Source: an uncultured Acidobacteriota bacterium
Lineage (GTDB): Bacteria; Acidobacteriota; Thermoanaerobaculia; UBA5066
DNA length: 64,000 bases
Reading direction: 5' to 3'
NCBI GenBank assembly: GCA_903845115.1
Contig: CAIMWE010000063.1
Coordinates: 1 to 64,000, forward strand
Under the pieces are notes generated by a model. It saw nothing but the letters and a program-made list of their open reading frames with translations, had not been told where the DNA came from and ran no database searches. Numbering within the stretch: position 1 is the first letter of the stretch; every line of letters starts with the position of its first letter. Made by a program: the position numbers and the translations under genes. Shown in pieces: positions 25,751 through 33,584 of this stretch.

Positions 25751-26016
25751 CGGCCGAGCAGAAACTCCCAGAACGGGCGGCGAAGCCCGAGCCGACCGGA
25801 GAGACGAGGCCAGAGACGAGCGACTTCGGCGGGGCTCGTGAAACGCCAGACATCCGTGTCCCGGGCCTCCCGAAGGATGAGGGCCAGAAGACGCAGCCGC
25901 TCTTCCTCCGATGCCGATCGAAGGCGTTCCTCGAGCTCGGCGACGGTCATCGGATCGTCCCAGAGGAAGTAGGGCGAGGCGCCGGGATCGGCGAGATGCG
26001 TCGAGAGCAGAGGCAC
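25714..26016 (-). CDS. Conserved small protein paired with the AbiEii-type relic
   Basis: 100 residues from a GTG giving VPLLSTHLADPGASPYFLWD; the track's extra 16 residues are not needed. The body MTVAELEERLRSASEEERLR, then LALILREARDTDVWRF, looks like a family found directly upstream of nucleotidyltransferase toxin genes, so it is probably the cognate antitoxin or a regulator. The partner downstream has lost its head. Confidence 0.55.
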   Translation of the reverse strand: MPLLSTHLADPGASPYFLWDDPMTVAELEERLRSASEEERLRLLALILREARDTDVWRFTSPAEVARLWPRLSGRLGLRRPFWEFLLGRWARQGLLPEAK

Positions 26017-26085
26017 CGATCGAAGTTTACGCCCTCCGTTTCGCGATGAGGCCCCACGCCCCACCTCATCCGGATCGCCGCGTTC

Positions 26086-26394
26086 ATGCCGGAGACGCTC
26101 CTCGGCGTACGCTATCGGTATGCCGAGGAAGACGGAACGGCCATCCCCGTGGCGTTGCCCCTGCTGCCCGTCCCGCCGGCCGAGGTCCTGCTCGGGGAGG
26201 CGGCGGCGCTGCCGGGAGATCTCGTCGCAGGACTGCGCGACGCGGCCCTCATCGCGGACCTGGACCGGATCCTCGAGCTGACCGGGCTGTTGGAGGCCCG
26301 CGCCCCGGCGATGGCGCAGGAGCTCCGCAGGCTCGCCGAGGGTTTCGCCTACCCGGGGATCCTGGCCCTCCTCGAGCGGGGGACGGCGCCGTGA
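26086..26394 (+). CDS. C-terminal-like fragment of a hybrid histidine kinase
   Basis: 102 residues. LRDAALIADLDRILELTGLL and ALRRLAEGFAYPGILALL-like segments (here LRRLAEGFAYPGILALLERG) resemble the helical tail found at the end of some hybrid sensor kinases. No kinase or receiver domain is present, so it is either a relic or a small adaptor. Its stop overlaps the start of the HD-GYP gene (GTGA), so it may persist as a translational leader. Confidence 0.5.
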   Translation: MPETLLGVRYRYAEEDGTAIPVALPLLPVPPAEVLLGEAAALPGDLVAGLRDAALIADLDRILELTGLLEARAPAMAQELRRLAEGFAYPGILALLERGTAP

Positions 26395-27557
26395 CGGCGC
26401 CTCGCGTCAACCGGGCAGCGGACATCCTGGCCGTGGACGACACCCCGGCCAACCTGCTGATCCTGATCGCCACGCTCAACGCGAAGGGACACCGGGTCCG
26501 GCCGGTTCTCGACGGCAGGCTCGCCCTGGAGGTGGCCCGTCGGACGCCGCCCGAGCTCATCCTGCTCGACATCCGCATGCCGGGGATGGACGGCTTCGAG
26601 GTGTGTGCCCATCTCAAGGAGGACCCCCTGCTCGCGGAGATCCCGGTCATCTTCATCAGCTCCAGCCCGGACGCCTCGGACAAGGTGCAGGCGTTCGCCG
26701 CCGGCGGCGTCGACTACGTCACCAAGCCCTTCCACGTCGACGAGGTGATCGCCCGGGTGGAAGCTCACCTGAAGATCCGGCGGCTCCAGGTCGCGCTCGA
26801 CCAGTACAACCGGGGCCTTCAGGAGATGGTGCGGACGCAGGTGAGGGAGATCTCCGAGTCCCAGATCGCGACGATTTTCGCGCTGGCGAAGCTGTCGGAA
26901 TCTCGCGACGACGAGACGGGGCATCACATCGTCAGGGTCCAGCGGTACTTCGTGGCGCTCGCCCGGCGCCTGTGCGAGGACGGAGTCGTCCCGGAGGCCG
27001 CCCGCGACGGCTTCCTCGAGAACATCTTCCAGGCGTGCGCCCTGCACGACATCGGAAAGGTCGGGATCCCCGACAGCATCCTGCTCAAGCCGGGCGAGCT
27101 GACCCCCGGCGAGCTCGAGGCGATGAAGAGGCACACCCTCATCGGGGCAGAGACCCTTGCCGCCGTCCTCGAGGGCTATCCCGGCAACGCCTTCGTGCGG
27201 ATGGGGGTGGAGGTGACCCGATCCCATCACGAGAGATGGGACGGCAGCGGCTACCCGGACGGCCTTTCCGGCGAGGCGATCCCGCTGGCGGCGCGGATCG
27301 TGATGCTTGCCGACCAGTACGACGCGCTTCGCAACAAGCGTCCCTACAAGGGGGAATTCGACGCGGAAAGGACGTACGCGATCCTGACCGAGGGCGACGG
27401 TCGAAGCGACCCGAGGCACGTGGACCCGCGAGTGCTCGCCGCGTTCAAGGCGATCCGCACGGAGTTCGACGCGATCCACGAGGAGCTGCGGGAGCCGCTG
27501 CCCGGCGGGAGACCTGCGTCTTGGACCGAACAGGTCCTCGAGCAGGCACAGTGGTAA
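26391..27557 (+). CDS. Response regulator with HD-GYP c-di-GMP phosphodiesterase domain
   Basis: 388 residues from a GTG overlapping the upstream fragment. The receiver domain (ILAVDDTPANLLIL, phospho-acceptor in ILLDIRMPGMDGFEV, Lys in VTKPFHVDE) is followed by a short coiled coil and an HD-GYP domain: DDETGHHIVRVQ, HDIGKVGIPDSILLKPG and HHERWDGSGYPDGLSGE. It would hydrolyse c-di-GMP when phosphorylated. The cognate kinase appears lost apart from the fragment upstream. Confidence 0.93.
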   Translation: MTAPRVNRAADILAVDDTPANLLILIATLNAKGHRVRPVLDGRLALEVARRTPPELILLDIRMPGMDGFEVCAHLKEDPLLAEIPVIFISSSPDASDKVQAFAAGGVDYVTKPFHVDEVIARVEAHLKIRRLQVALDQYNRGLQEMVRTQVREISESQIATIFALAKLSESRDDETGHHIVRVQRYFVALARRLCEDGVVPEAARDGFLENIFQACALHDIGKVGIPDSILLKPGELTPGELEAMKRHTLIGAETLAAVLEGYPGNAFVRMGVEVTRSHHERWDGSGYPDGLSGEAIPLAARIVMLADQYDALRNKRPYKGEFDAERTYAILTEGDGRSDPRHVDPRVLAAFKAIRTEFDAIHEELREPLPGGRPASWTEQVLEQAQW

Positions 27558-27587
27558 TGGACGAGGTGTCGGCGAGGGTCTCCGTCG

Positions 27588-28292
27588 TCAGCGGAGGGAG
27601 TCCCAGAGGGCAGAGACCTTCCGGACGTAGTCCCGGGTCTCCCGGTACGGCGGGACCCCCCCGTACGACGCGACGGCCTGCTCCCCGGCGTTGTAGGCCG
27701 CCAGGATCAGCTCCACTTCGGTCTCGCCGAACCGGGTGGCGAGCTGGGAAAGGTAGGCGGCGCCGCCCCGGATGTTCTCTCCCGGGTCGAAGGGGCGCTG
27801 GACGCCGAGACGCCGGGCCGTTGCCGGCATCAGCTGCATCAGGCCGCGGGCGCCTTTCGGGGAGACCGCTCGCGGAGAGAAGTTCGACTCGAAGCGGATG
27901 ACGGCGGTGATGAGGCCCGGGTCGACCCGGTGCTCTAGGGCCGCCGCCAGGATGAGGGGCCGGAGCGACGCCGGCCCCGGAAGCTCCGCGGCCGCGGGGG
28001 TGCGGACGGACCGCCGCGTGGGCCGGGCGGCCTCCTGCCGGGGCAGCTCCGGGTCGGGCACGATCTCGTCGTCCAGGATCCGTTCGATCCGGTCGATGTC
28101 GAGAGAGAGCGTGCCTCCTCCGGGGAGGTGAATGGCCACCCGCTCGCCCTTCAGCTCGAATCCGGTCGCCTTCATCGTCCGCCCGTCGTCGAGGACGACG
28201 AGGGCAGCGTCCAGACGGAGGGTCGACGCGGCGAGCAGCGCCGCGGCCACGGCCAGCCGCCCCCTTCTCCCCTGCCCGCCCCGCTCAGGCAC
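27588..28292 (-). CDS. Lytic murein transglycosylase (SLT domain)
   Basis: 234 residues from a GTG overlapping the xerD stop by 8 bases. A signal-like segment RLAVAAALLAASTLRLDA is followed by a small N-terminal domain (VLDDGRTMKATGFELKGERV) and the SLT domain: catalytic Glu in RFESNFSPRAVSPKGARGL, QLMPATARRLG, and AYNAGEQAVASYGG. It cleaves peptidoglycan in the periplasm. A 47-base copy of its 3' end lies 3 kb away. Confidence 0.9.
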   Translation of the reverse strand: MPERGGQGRRGRLAVAAALLAASTLRLDAALVVLDDGRTMKATGFELKGERVAIHLPGGGTLSLDIDRIERILDDEIVPDPELPRQEAARPTRRSVRTPAAAELPGPASLRPLILAAALEHRVDPGLITAVIRFESNFSPRAVSPKGARGLMQLMPATARRLGVQRPFDPGENIRGGAAYLSQLATRFGETEVELILAAYNAGEQAVASYGGVPPYRETRDYVRKVSALWDSLR

Positions 28293-29184
28293 GAGGATGG
28301 GTCCGGTCGTAGACACGCCGCGCCCTGGCAAGCGAGACGTGCGTGTAGATCTCCGTGGTCGCGATGTCCCGGTGGCCGAGCATCATCTGGACGGCGCGGA
28401 GGTCCGCGTCGTGGTCGACCAGGTGCGTCGCGAACGCGTGCCTCAGGACGTGCGGGGAGACCGACGCCGCCGGCAGACCCGCGGCCCTCGCCGCCGCCTT
28501 CAGGGCGAGAAAGACGGTCTGCCTGGTCACCGGCCGCCCCTTCGACCCGACGAAGAGGGTCCGGCTCGCCGCCGAGCCCTTGACCGACGGACGGACGCTC
28601 TCGAGGTACCGGCGCACCCACTGCGCCGAGCTATCGGCGATCGGGACGACCCGTTCCTTCGACCGCTTCCCTTTCACGAGGACGAATCCGTCGCGGAGCC
28701 TGAGGTTCTCGAGGAGGAGCCCCGTCAGCTCCGAGACGCGGAGGCCACAGGCGTAGAGAAGCTCGAACATCGCCCGGTCGCGAAGGCCCCTCGGCTGGCC
28801 GGTATCTGGCGCCTCGAGGAGGGTCTGGACCTCGGTTTCCGAGAGGAGCTTCGGCAGGACGGCCCACCGCCGGGGGTTCTGGAGCTCGGCCGTCGGGTCG
28901 CTCGGGACGATCTTCTCGGCCTCTAGGAAGCGGAAGAGCCCCCGCAGGGCCGACGTCGCCCTCGCGATCGACCGAGGCGAGGAGCCGTGCGTCCGGAGCT
29001 GCCCCAGGTACCGGACGACGACCGTCCGGCTCACTTCCCCGGTGTCGACGCCCGTCCGCCCCAGGTACTCCCCGAACCGGAGGAGGTCTCCCCGGTATGC
29101 AGCCAGCGAGTTCCCCGCCAGTCCCTTCTCCACCGCGAGGTAGTCCAGGAAAAGCGGGACATGGCGGTCGGCGAACGAGGTCAC
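28285..29184 (-). CDS. xerD: Tyrosine recombinase XerD
   Basis: 299 residues, normal length. It resolves chromosome dimers at dif. The N-terminal SAM-like core-binding domain is present. The catalytic residues are visible: Arg in CGLRVSELTGL, Lys in KGKRSKERVVP, HVLRHAFATHL, the H of LGHRDIATTEIY and the Tyr nucleophile in EIYTHVS. No dif site was identified in the window. It is coupled to the transglycosylase gene. Confidence 0.92.
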   Translation of the reverse strand: MTSFADRHVPLFLDYLAVEKGLAGNSLAAYRGDLLRFGEYLGRTGVDTGEVSRTVVVRYLGQLRTHGSSPRSIARATSALRGLFRFLEAEKIVPSDPTAELQNPRRWAVLPKLLSETEVQTLLEAPDTGQPRGLRDRAMFELLYACGLRVSELTGLLLENLRLRDGFVLVKGKRSKERVVPIADSSAQWVRRYLESVRPSVKGSAASRTLFVGSKGRPVTRQTVFLALKAAARAAGLPAASVSPHVLRHAFATHLVDHDADLRAVQMMLGHRDIATTEIYTHVSLARARRVYDRTHPRA

Positions 29185-29311
29185 GTCCTGATTCTACGGA
29201 TCATGGAGGCGACCCGTCTCGGAACCCGAGCTGGAGAGACGCAGGAACTCTGATTTTCAACAGCAGCGCGGCCGATGGCCGAGACGGCGCGGTGGTAAGG
29301 TTCGCGCCCCG

Positions 29312-30217
29312 ATGGCCTGCGGCGTCCAGCCTCCCCGCCTCACCTTCGTCTCGATGCTCCACTACCTCGAGAGACGCGAAGGGAGCGGTCGGAAAAGCGT
29401 CGAGACGCTCCTCGCGGACGGCCGCCGCCTGACGCTGGCCGTCCGGCATCCGCTCGTCGTCTTCGCCGACCCGGAGGTGGCGGACGCCGTCGAGGAGGCG
29501 CGGGCGGCGGTCGGCCTCTCGGCCTGGACCCGCGTCGAGCGGCTCCCCCTCGAGGAGACGGAAACCTGGCGACGGTACGGCCCGAGGTTCCTCGCGCTCT
29601 CCTTGGCGCCCCGGTTCCGCCTGTCCAACTCGAAGGACTCCCTTCTATTCCGTTTCTTGACGTGGGCCAAGATGGAGTACGTCGCCCGGGTGGTCGAGGA
29701 GAACCCGTTCGGGTCGAGCCACGTCGGCTGGATCGACCTCGGGCTCGCCTACGCCATCGCCCCGGCCGATCCTGCCGCCCTCGACGCCGTCGTGGCCTCG
29801 GCCCCCGACCCGGTGCGGCTCTGCCGGATGTACCCGTCGGAGCCGGCCGAGATCGGCGACGACTGGATGCTCCACGTCCTCGCCGCGGGGCTCCTCACCG
29901 CGGCCGTCCCGACCTGGAGGGAGGTCCTCCCGCTCTTCCGCTCGCAGGCGGAACGCTCGCTGGAGCTCGGGATCCCGCGGCTCGAGGAGTGCATGCTCGC
30001 GACGATCTGGGCCCGGCACCCACGCCTCTTCGCGCCGTACTGGGGCGACTACGCCGACGTGGTGGCGAACTACGTCCGCCCGACCCGGAACGCGCCTTGC
30101 CTCCTGCGCCGGGCGATCGAGGCGCTCCGGACCGGGCGGTACGCGGCGGCCGTCGCTCGCCGCAGACCTCGCGTTCCTCCCGCCCGGCTGACTCTCCCCG
30201 GCGCTCAGCCGACGTAG
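29312..30217 (+). CDS. HtrL/YibB-like putative glycosyltransferase
   Basis: 301 residues. LTFVSMLHYLE at the N-terminus, FLTWAKMEYVARVVEENPFG and SSHVGWIDLGLAYAI match the HtrL_YibB family, thought to be GT-A type glycosyltransferases (the WIDLG segment would be the DxD-like region). It is transcribed away from xerD over a 127-base gap. The C-terminus is basic (VARRRPRVPPARLTL). Surface-sugar modification is likely; substrate unknown. Confidence 0.72.
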   Translation: MACGVQPPRLTFVSMLHYLERREGSGRKSVETLLADGRRLTLAVRHPLVVFADPEVADAVEEARAAVGLSAWTRVERLPLEETETWRRYGPRFLALSLAPRFRLSNSKDSLLFRFLTWAKMEYVARVVEENPFGSSHVGWIDLGLAYAIAPADPAALDAVVASAPDPVRLCRMYPSEPAEIGDDWMLHVLAAGLLTAAVPTWREVLPLFRSQAERSLELGIPRLEECMLATIWARHPRLFAPYWGDYADVVANYVRPTRNAPCLLRRAIEALRTGRYAAAVARRRPRVPPARLTLPGAQPT

Positions 30218-30269
30218 TACCCCGCTCCCTAAGAACGATGACGTCACCGTATTTGTGGAGCGGGGTACT
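30216..30269. repeat. Nested palindrome (REP-like element)
   Basis: A perfect 13-base inverted repeat AGTACCCCGCTCC / GGAGCGGGGTACT encloses about 28 bases that themselves contain the palindrome TGACGTCA. A second arm pair, CCCTAAG / CTTAGGG, overlaps it. It follows the HtrL-like gene directly. It could be a terminator, a REP-type element or the end of a lost mobile element; there is no U-tract. Confidence 0.6.
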
Positions 30270-30370
30270 TAGGGCCAGACCGATTGGAAGCCCGCCGCCG
30301 GCAGGCCGTGGTCCTTCGGCGGGTGGCGCTCGCCCACTCGAGGACGTCTCGCTGGGATACGGGAATACGG

Positions 30371-30376
30371 TAATAT
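30371..30376 (+). promoter_or_regulatory. Possible -10 box of the vapBC pair
   Basis: TAATAT lies 8 bases before the antitoxin ATG inside the locally AT-rich run AATACGGTAATATTG, which also contains short inverted halves. No clear -35 at proper spacing. A transcript from it would be almost leaderless. Confidence 0.35.
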
Positions 30377-30383
30377 TGCTCAT

Positions 30384-30626
30384 ATGAAGACGACCATCGA
30401 CATTCCGGACGACCTTCTCCTCGCAGCGAAAAGGGAAGCGCTCGAGTCCGGCCGCACGCTGCGCGAGCTGGTCAACCTCGGGCTCCGACACCAGCTGGCC
30501 GCGCCTGCCCGTTCCCGCCGGAAGCGCGCGTCGTTCCGGCTCGTGACCGTGCCGGGCAAGCTCGCGCCGGGCCTCGACCTCTCCAGTCGGGAGGCGATGC
30601 ATGATTACCTCCACCGGACGCGATGA
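30384..30626 (+). CDS. VapB-type antitoxin
   Basis: 80 residues. MKTTIDIPDDLLLAAKREAL with SGRTLRELVNLGLRHQL is the ribbon-helix-helix N-terminus of VapB antitoxins of the type II family. The C-terminal tail (FRLVTVPGKLAPGLDLSSRE) is the toxin-binding part. It overlaps the toxin gene by 4 bases (ATGA), the usual order for a VapBC operon, and should autoregulate it. Confidence 0.88.
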   Translation: MKTTIDIPDDLLLAAKREALESGRTLRELVNLGLRHQLAAPARSRRKRASFRLVTVPGKLAPGLDLSSREAMHDYLHRTR

Positions 30627-31048
30627 TCGCCTTCGACACCAATCTTCTCGTCTATGCGCACCGCTCCTCGGAGCCCCAGCATGCCGCCGCGCGCCGGGCC
30701 CTCGAGCGGGCCGCGGCCGATCCGGATGGCTGGGGCTTCTCCCTTGGAGTGGTCTCGGAGTTCTGGAGCGTCGTCACGCACCCGTCCGCACCGCACCCCT
30801 CGACGCCAGAGCAGGCACGAGCGTTCCTCGAGGTCCTCGTCCGCGACGCCGAGGCCAGAGTCTTCACGCCCGGGCCCGGATTTTCCGGGCGCCTCCTGGC
30901 GCTGGCGAGCCGGCTCGGCGTCCGCGGCGTTCGGATCTTCGACCTTCAGATTGGCCTTGCGGCGGTCGAGGCCGGAGCCTCGCAGCTCTGGACTCACGAC
31001 CGCGGATTCGTCGCCTGTCCGGGCCTCGAGGTCCACCACCCCTTGTGA
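30623..31048 (+). CDS. VapC-type PIN-domain ribonuclease toxin
   Basis: 141 residues. The PIN metal ligands are visible: D in MIAFDTNLLVYA, E in GVVSEFWSVVTH, D in VRIFDLQIGLAA and D in WTHDRGF. It would cleave specific RNAs and be held inactive by the VapB upstream. The pair looks intact, in contrast to the broken modules around it. The end overlaps a convergent ribbon-helix-helix gene. Confidence 0.9.
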   Translation: MIAFDTNLLVYAHRSSEPQHAAARRALERAAADPDGWGFSLGVVSEFWSVVTHPSAPHPSTPEQARAFLEVLVRDAEARVFTPGPGFSGRLLALASRLGVRGVRIFDLQIGLAAVEAGASQLWTHDRGFVACPGLEVHHPL

Positions 31049-31356
31049 GCTACGGACGGAGCCCTCGTTGACGATGGCGAAGCCTTCATCGTGATCTTTC
31101 CCTGGACCATCCCCACACCCCCGTGTAGTTGACGCCGAACGAAACGGCGCGATCGGCCGGCCAGCTCGACGAGCTCGTGGAAGGGCCGCAGCCGTTCCTC
31201 CTCACCCCCCGAGTACGCCGCGAGGTACTCCCGAAGAAGCGCGTTCAGAGAGGTCCCTCGGGCCAGCGCGCGCCTCCGTGCCGCCTCGAGGACCTGCTCC
31301 GGGATGGAGATCGTGACGTTCGACCTGGACCCGTGTTCCACAGGCTTGCGTCGCAC
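30994..31356 (-). CDS. Orphan ribbon-helix-helix antitoxin-like protein
   Basis: 120 residues as read. NVTISIPEQVLEAARRRALA with RGTSLNALLREYLAAYSG is a ribbon-helix-helix domain as in many antitoxins. After about residue 75 the frame stops looking like a protein of this type; a neighbouring frame gives GVNYTGVWGWSRERSR then stop, so a small indel may have displaced the true C-terminus. No toxin gene lies downstream; the end runs into vapC on the other strand. Confidence 0.5.
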   Translation of the reverse strand: MRRKPVEHGSRSNVTISIPEQVLEAARRRALARGTSLNALLREYLAAYSGGEEERLRPFHELVELAGRSRRFVRRQLHGGVGMVQGKITMKASPSSTRAPSVAHKGWWTSRPGQATNPRS

Positions 31357-31407
31357 CGGGTCTCCTGCATCTCCTCCTGGGTGAAGACGCCTGGTGGACC
31401 CGGGGAC

Positions 31408-31626
31408 TCAGCGCTTGAGGATCGCCTCTGCCGTGAAGACGTAGCCGATCCCGTGGACCGTCTGGACCGGCAACTCGAGGCCGATCTCGGCGTGGACCTT
31501 CTGCCGCAGGCGGCTCATCTCCTTGTCGAGCCGCCTCTGGTCGAATTCCGAGGGGTTCTCGCCGAGGGAGGCGATCAGGTCCACCCTCCGGACGAGGCGT
31601 CCGCTGGAACCAATTCCGACCAGCTC
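31408..31626 (-). pseudogene. Response regulator winged-helix domain, N-terminally truncated
   Basis: About 70 codons before the stop at 31408 read RLVRRVDLIASLGENPSEFD, RRLDKEMSRLRQKV and LPVQTVHGIGYVFTAEA. This is the recognition-helix half of an OmpR-type DNA-binding domain. The receiver domain and the start of the winged helix are missing because the opposite-strand kinase gene occupies that space. It is the largest feature of the 365-base stretch 31357-31722. Confidence 0.7.
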
Positions 31627-31722
31627 TGACCGATCGGCTGTTATCTTCTCTCCGCGCGCGGAGGGCTCCTTCTTGGCCTGCTCGGACCGAGCCTCGCGGC
31701 GAGCCTCGCGTTCGCCCAGCCG

Positions 31723-33453
31723 GTGCTCCACCTGACGGGGCGGGAAGCCTCCGCCTCCCTCTCGGGACACCTCGCCCTCCTGAGGGACCCGGGCGGAACC
31801 CTCGGAATAGACGAAGCCATCAGATCGACGGGATGGCGGCCCCTCCCGCGCGGCCTCGCCCTCGGCTACACGAAGGACGCCGTCTGGGTCCGATTCGAGA
31901 TCGACCGCGACCCCTCGGCGTCGTCGAGCTGGCTCCTCAGGGTCGCCGAGGCCTCGCTGCAAGACGTCGGCCTCTGGTCCCCCGACTCGCCGACGGGCCT
32001 CCTCGAGCAGCGGTCGGGAGCGGTCGTCCCGAGAGGTCAGCGTCCGATAGACTACCAGGAACCGGCGTTCCGGCTCGACCTGCAGCCGGGAAGGAATCGT
32101 CTCTTCGTGAGGATCCGGACGCGGTTCACCGTCGCCGCGCAGCTCAACGTCTACAGCCCGGAAAGCTTCGCGAACGAGTCGCGGGCCGCCGGTGTCGCCT
32201 GGGGCCTCTTCTTCGGCGCGACCTTCTCGATCGTCGTCTTCCAGCTCTCCTTCTGGGTTCGGACGAAGGAGCCGGTCACCGCGTGGTACGCCGCGTACAT
32301 CGTCCTCTACGGCTGCACCTCCGCCCTGACGATCGGCCTGCCGCAGCAGTACTTCGGGGCCCCCGTTCCCATTTCCGAGCTCCTCCGCAGCCTGGCCCTC
32401 TGCGGCGTCGTCGGCGTCGGCTCGGTCTTCAACTCCCTGGCGCTCGAGCTGGCCAGCACTCTCCCGCGGTTCAACCGTGTCTTCCTCTGGTTCTCCTCGC
32501 TGGCATCCGGGATGGGAGCCGTCTTCCTCGTCCTCGGGCGCGAGAGCGCCGGCCTGGCGACGGCCCAGGCCGGCGGGCTCGTCCTGATCGCCAGCCTCTT
32601 CTGCGTCTCGATTTACCTCTCCCTCCGGGGACACGCGCCGGCACGGCTCTTCCTCGTCGCTTTCGGGCTCTTCTTCGTCGGGATCTCGCTCCGCTTCCTG
32701 CGCAACCTGGGCTTGATCCCCCCGGGAAACCTCGCCGACATCGGCGTTCACGCCGGGGCGCTGGAGGTCGAGCGGGCGGCCCGGGAGGTGCAGCGCGACT
32801 TCGTGGCAATGGTCTCGCACGAGTTCCGGACGCCCTTCTCGGTCATCGACGCGGCGGCGCAGCAACTGAGCATGAGCCCCGACGCCCCCCGGGAGAAAAT
32901 GCTCCGGCGATACCAGAAGATCGGCATCGCGACGGGCAGGATGACCTCGCTCGTCGACGAGTACCTCGCCGCCGACCGGCTCGCCGGGGACGAGACCACG
33001 ATGGATGTCCACCCCTCCAACCTCCACCTCGTGATCGCGCGCGCCGTCGCCGAGCTGCCGGACGGGCGGGCCGCCGTCGCGGCCGGAGACCTCCCCGCAG
33101 GCTTCTCCTGCGACCCCGACCTCCTGCAGGTCGCTCTCCGCAACCTCCTCGCCAACGCCGAGCGCCACTCCCCCCCGGATCGCCTCGTCTCGCTAACCGC
33201 CGCCCGGACGCCGGAAGGCGGAGTCGAGTTCTCCGTCCGGGACGAGGGGTCCGGGATCCCCCCCGACGAGCTGCCCCACCTCTTCCGAAAGTACTTCCGG
33301 GGGCGCGACGCCCAGGCGAGCCTCGGCGCCGGGCTCGGCCTCTACCTCGTCGACGGGATCGCCCACAGGCACGGCGGGTCGGTCACGGTCGAGAGCGCCC
33401 CGGGCGCGGGCACGACCTTCCGCATCCGGCTCCCTGGGACCCCCGCCGGCTGA
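31723..33453 (+). CDS. 7TMR-DISM sensor histidine kinase with damaged 5' end
   Basis: 576 residues from GTG 31723. In frame upstream, back to a stop at 31627, the DNA encodes a clear signal peptide (GLLLGLLGPSLAASLAFAQP) with no ATG, GTG or TTG before it, so the original start is lost. The order is a 7TMR-DISM extracellular domain, about seven helices (GLFFGATFSIVVFQLSFWV onward), then HisKA (VSHEFRTPFSVID) and HATPase (LLANAERHS, DEGSGIPPDELP, GLGLYLVDGIA). The link from the helices to HisKA (NLADIGVHAGALEVERAARE) is unusually short. Confidence 0.82.
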   Translation: MLHLTGREASASLSGHLALLRDPGGTLGIDEAIRSTGWRPLPRGLALGYTKDAVWVRFEIDRDPSASSSWLLRVAEASLQDVGLWSPDSPTGLLEQRSGAVVPRGQRPIDYQEPAFRLDLQPGRNRLFVRIRTRFTVAAQLNVYSPESFANESRAAGVAWGLFFGATFSIVVFQLSFWVRTKEPVTAWYAAYIVLYGCTSALTIGLPQQYFGAPVPISELLRSLALCGVVGVGSVFNSLALELASTLPRFNRVFLWFSSLASGMGAVFLVLGRESAGLATAQAGGLVLIASLFCVSIYLSLRGHAPARLFLVAFGLFFVGISLRFLRNLGLIPPGNLADIGVHAGALEVERAAREVQRDFVAMVSHEFRTPFSVIDAAAQQLSMSPDAPREKMLRRYQKIGIATGRMTSLVDEYLAADRLAGDETTMDVHPSNLHLVIARAVAELPDGRAAVAAGDLPAGFSCDPDLLQVALRNLLANAERHSPPDRLVSLTAARTPEGGVEFSVRDEGSGIPPDELPHLFRKYFRGRDAQASLGAGLGLYLVDGIAHRHGGSVTVESAPGAGTTFRIRLPGTPAG

Positions 33454-33480
33454 TAGCCCCGGGCCCGTCCATCCCCCGAC

Positions 33481-33576
33481 TCAGCACGACCGTGCCAGGC
33501 GGAAGCCGAGGGCGTTCGCCCGTGTCCGCCGGCAGTAAGAGAGATCCCCTCCCCTGGAGGTTGCAGGCGCCGGGGG
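33481..33576 (-). pseudogene. C-terminal remnant of a formylglycine-generating-enzyme-like (SUMF1) gene
   Basis: The last codons before a TGA at 33481 read RGGDLSYCRRTRANALGFR followed by LARSC. The RGG...CR...R...GFRLAR pattern is the end of the FGE-sulfatase/SUMF1 fold. Nothing upstream continues it. It lies between the histidine kinase and the next PIN gene. Confidence 0.5.
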
Positions 33577-33584
33577 AGCCCGGG

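Noticed and set aside
30216-30269. Integron attC site
   Set aside because: No R-box consensus at the ends and no cassette array or integrase nearby.
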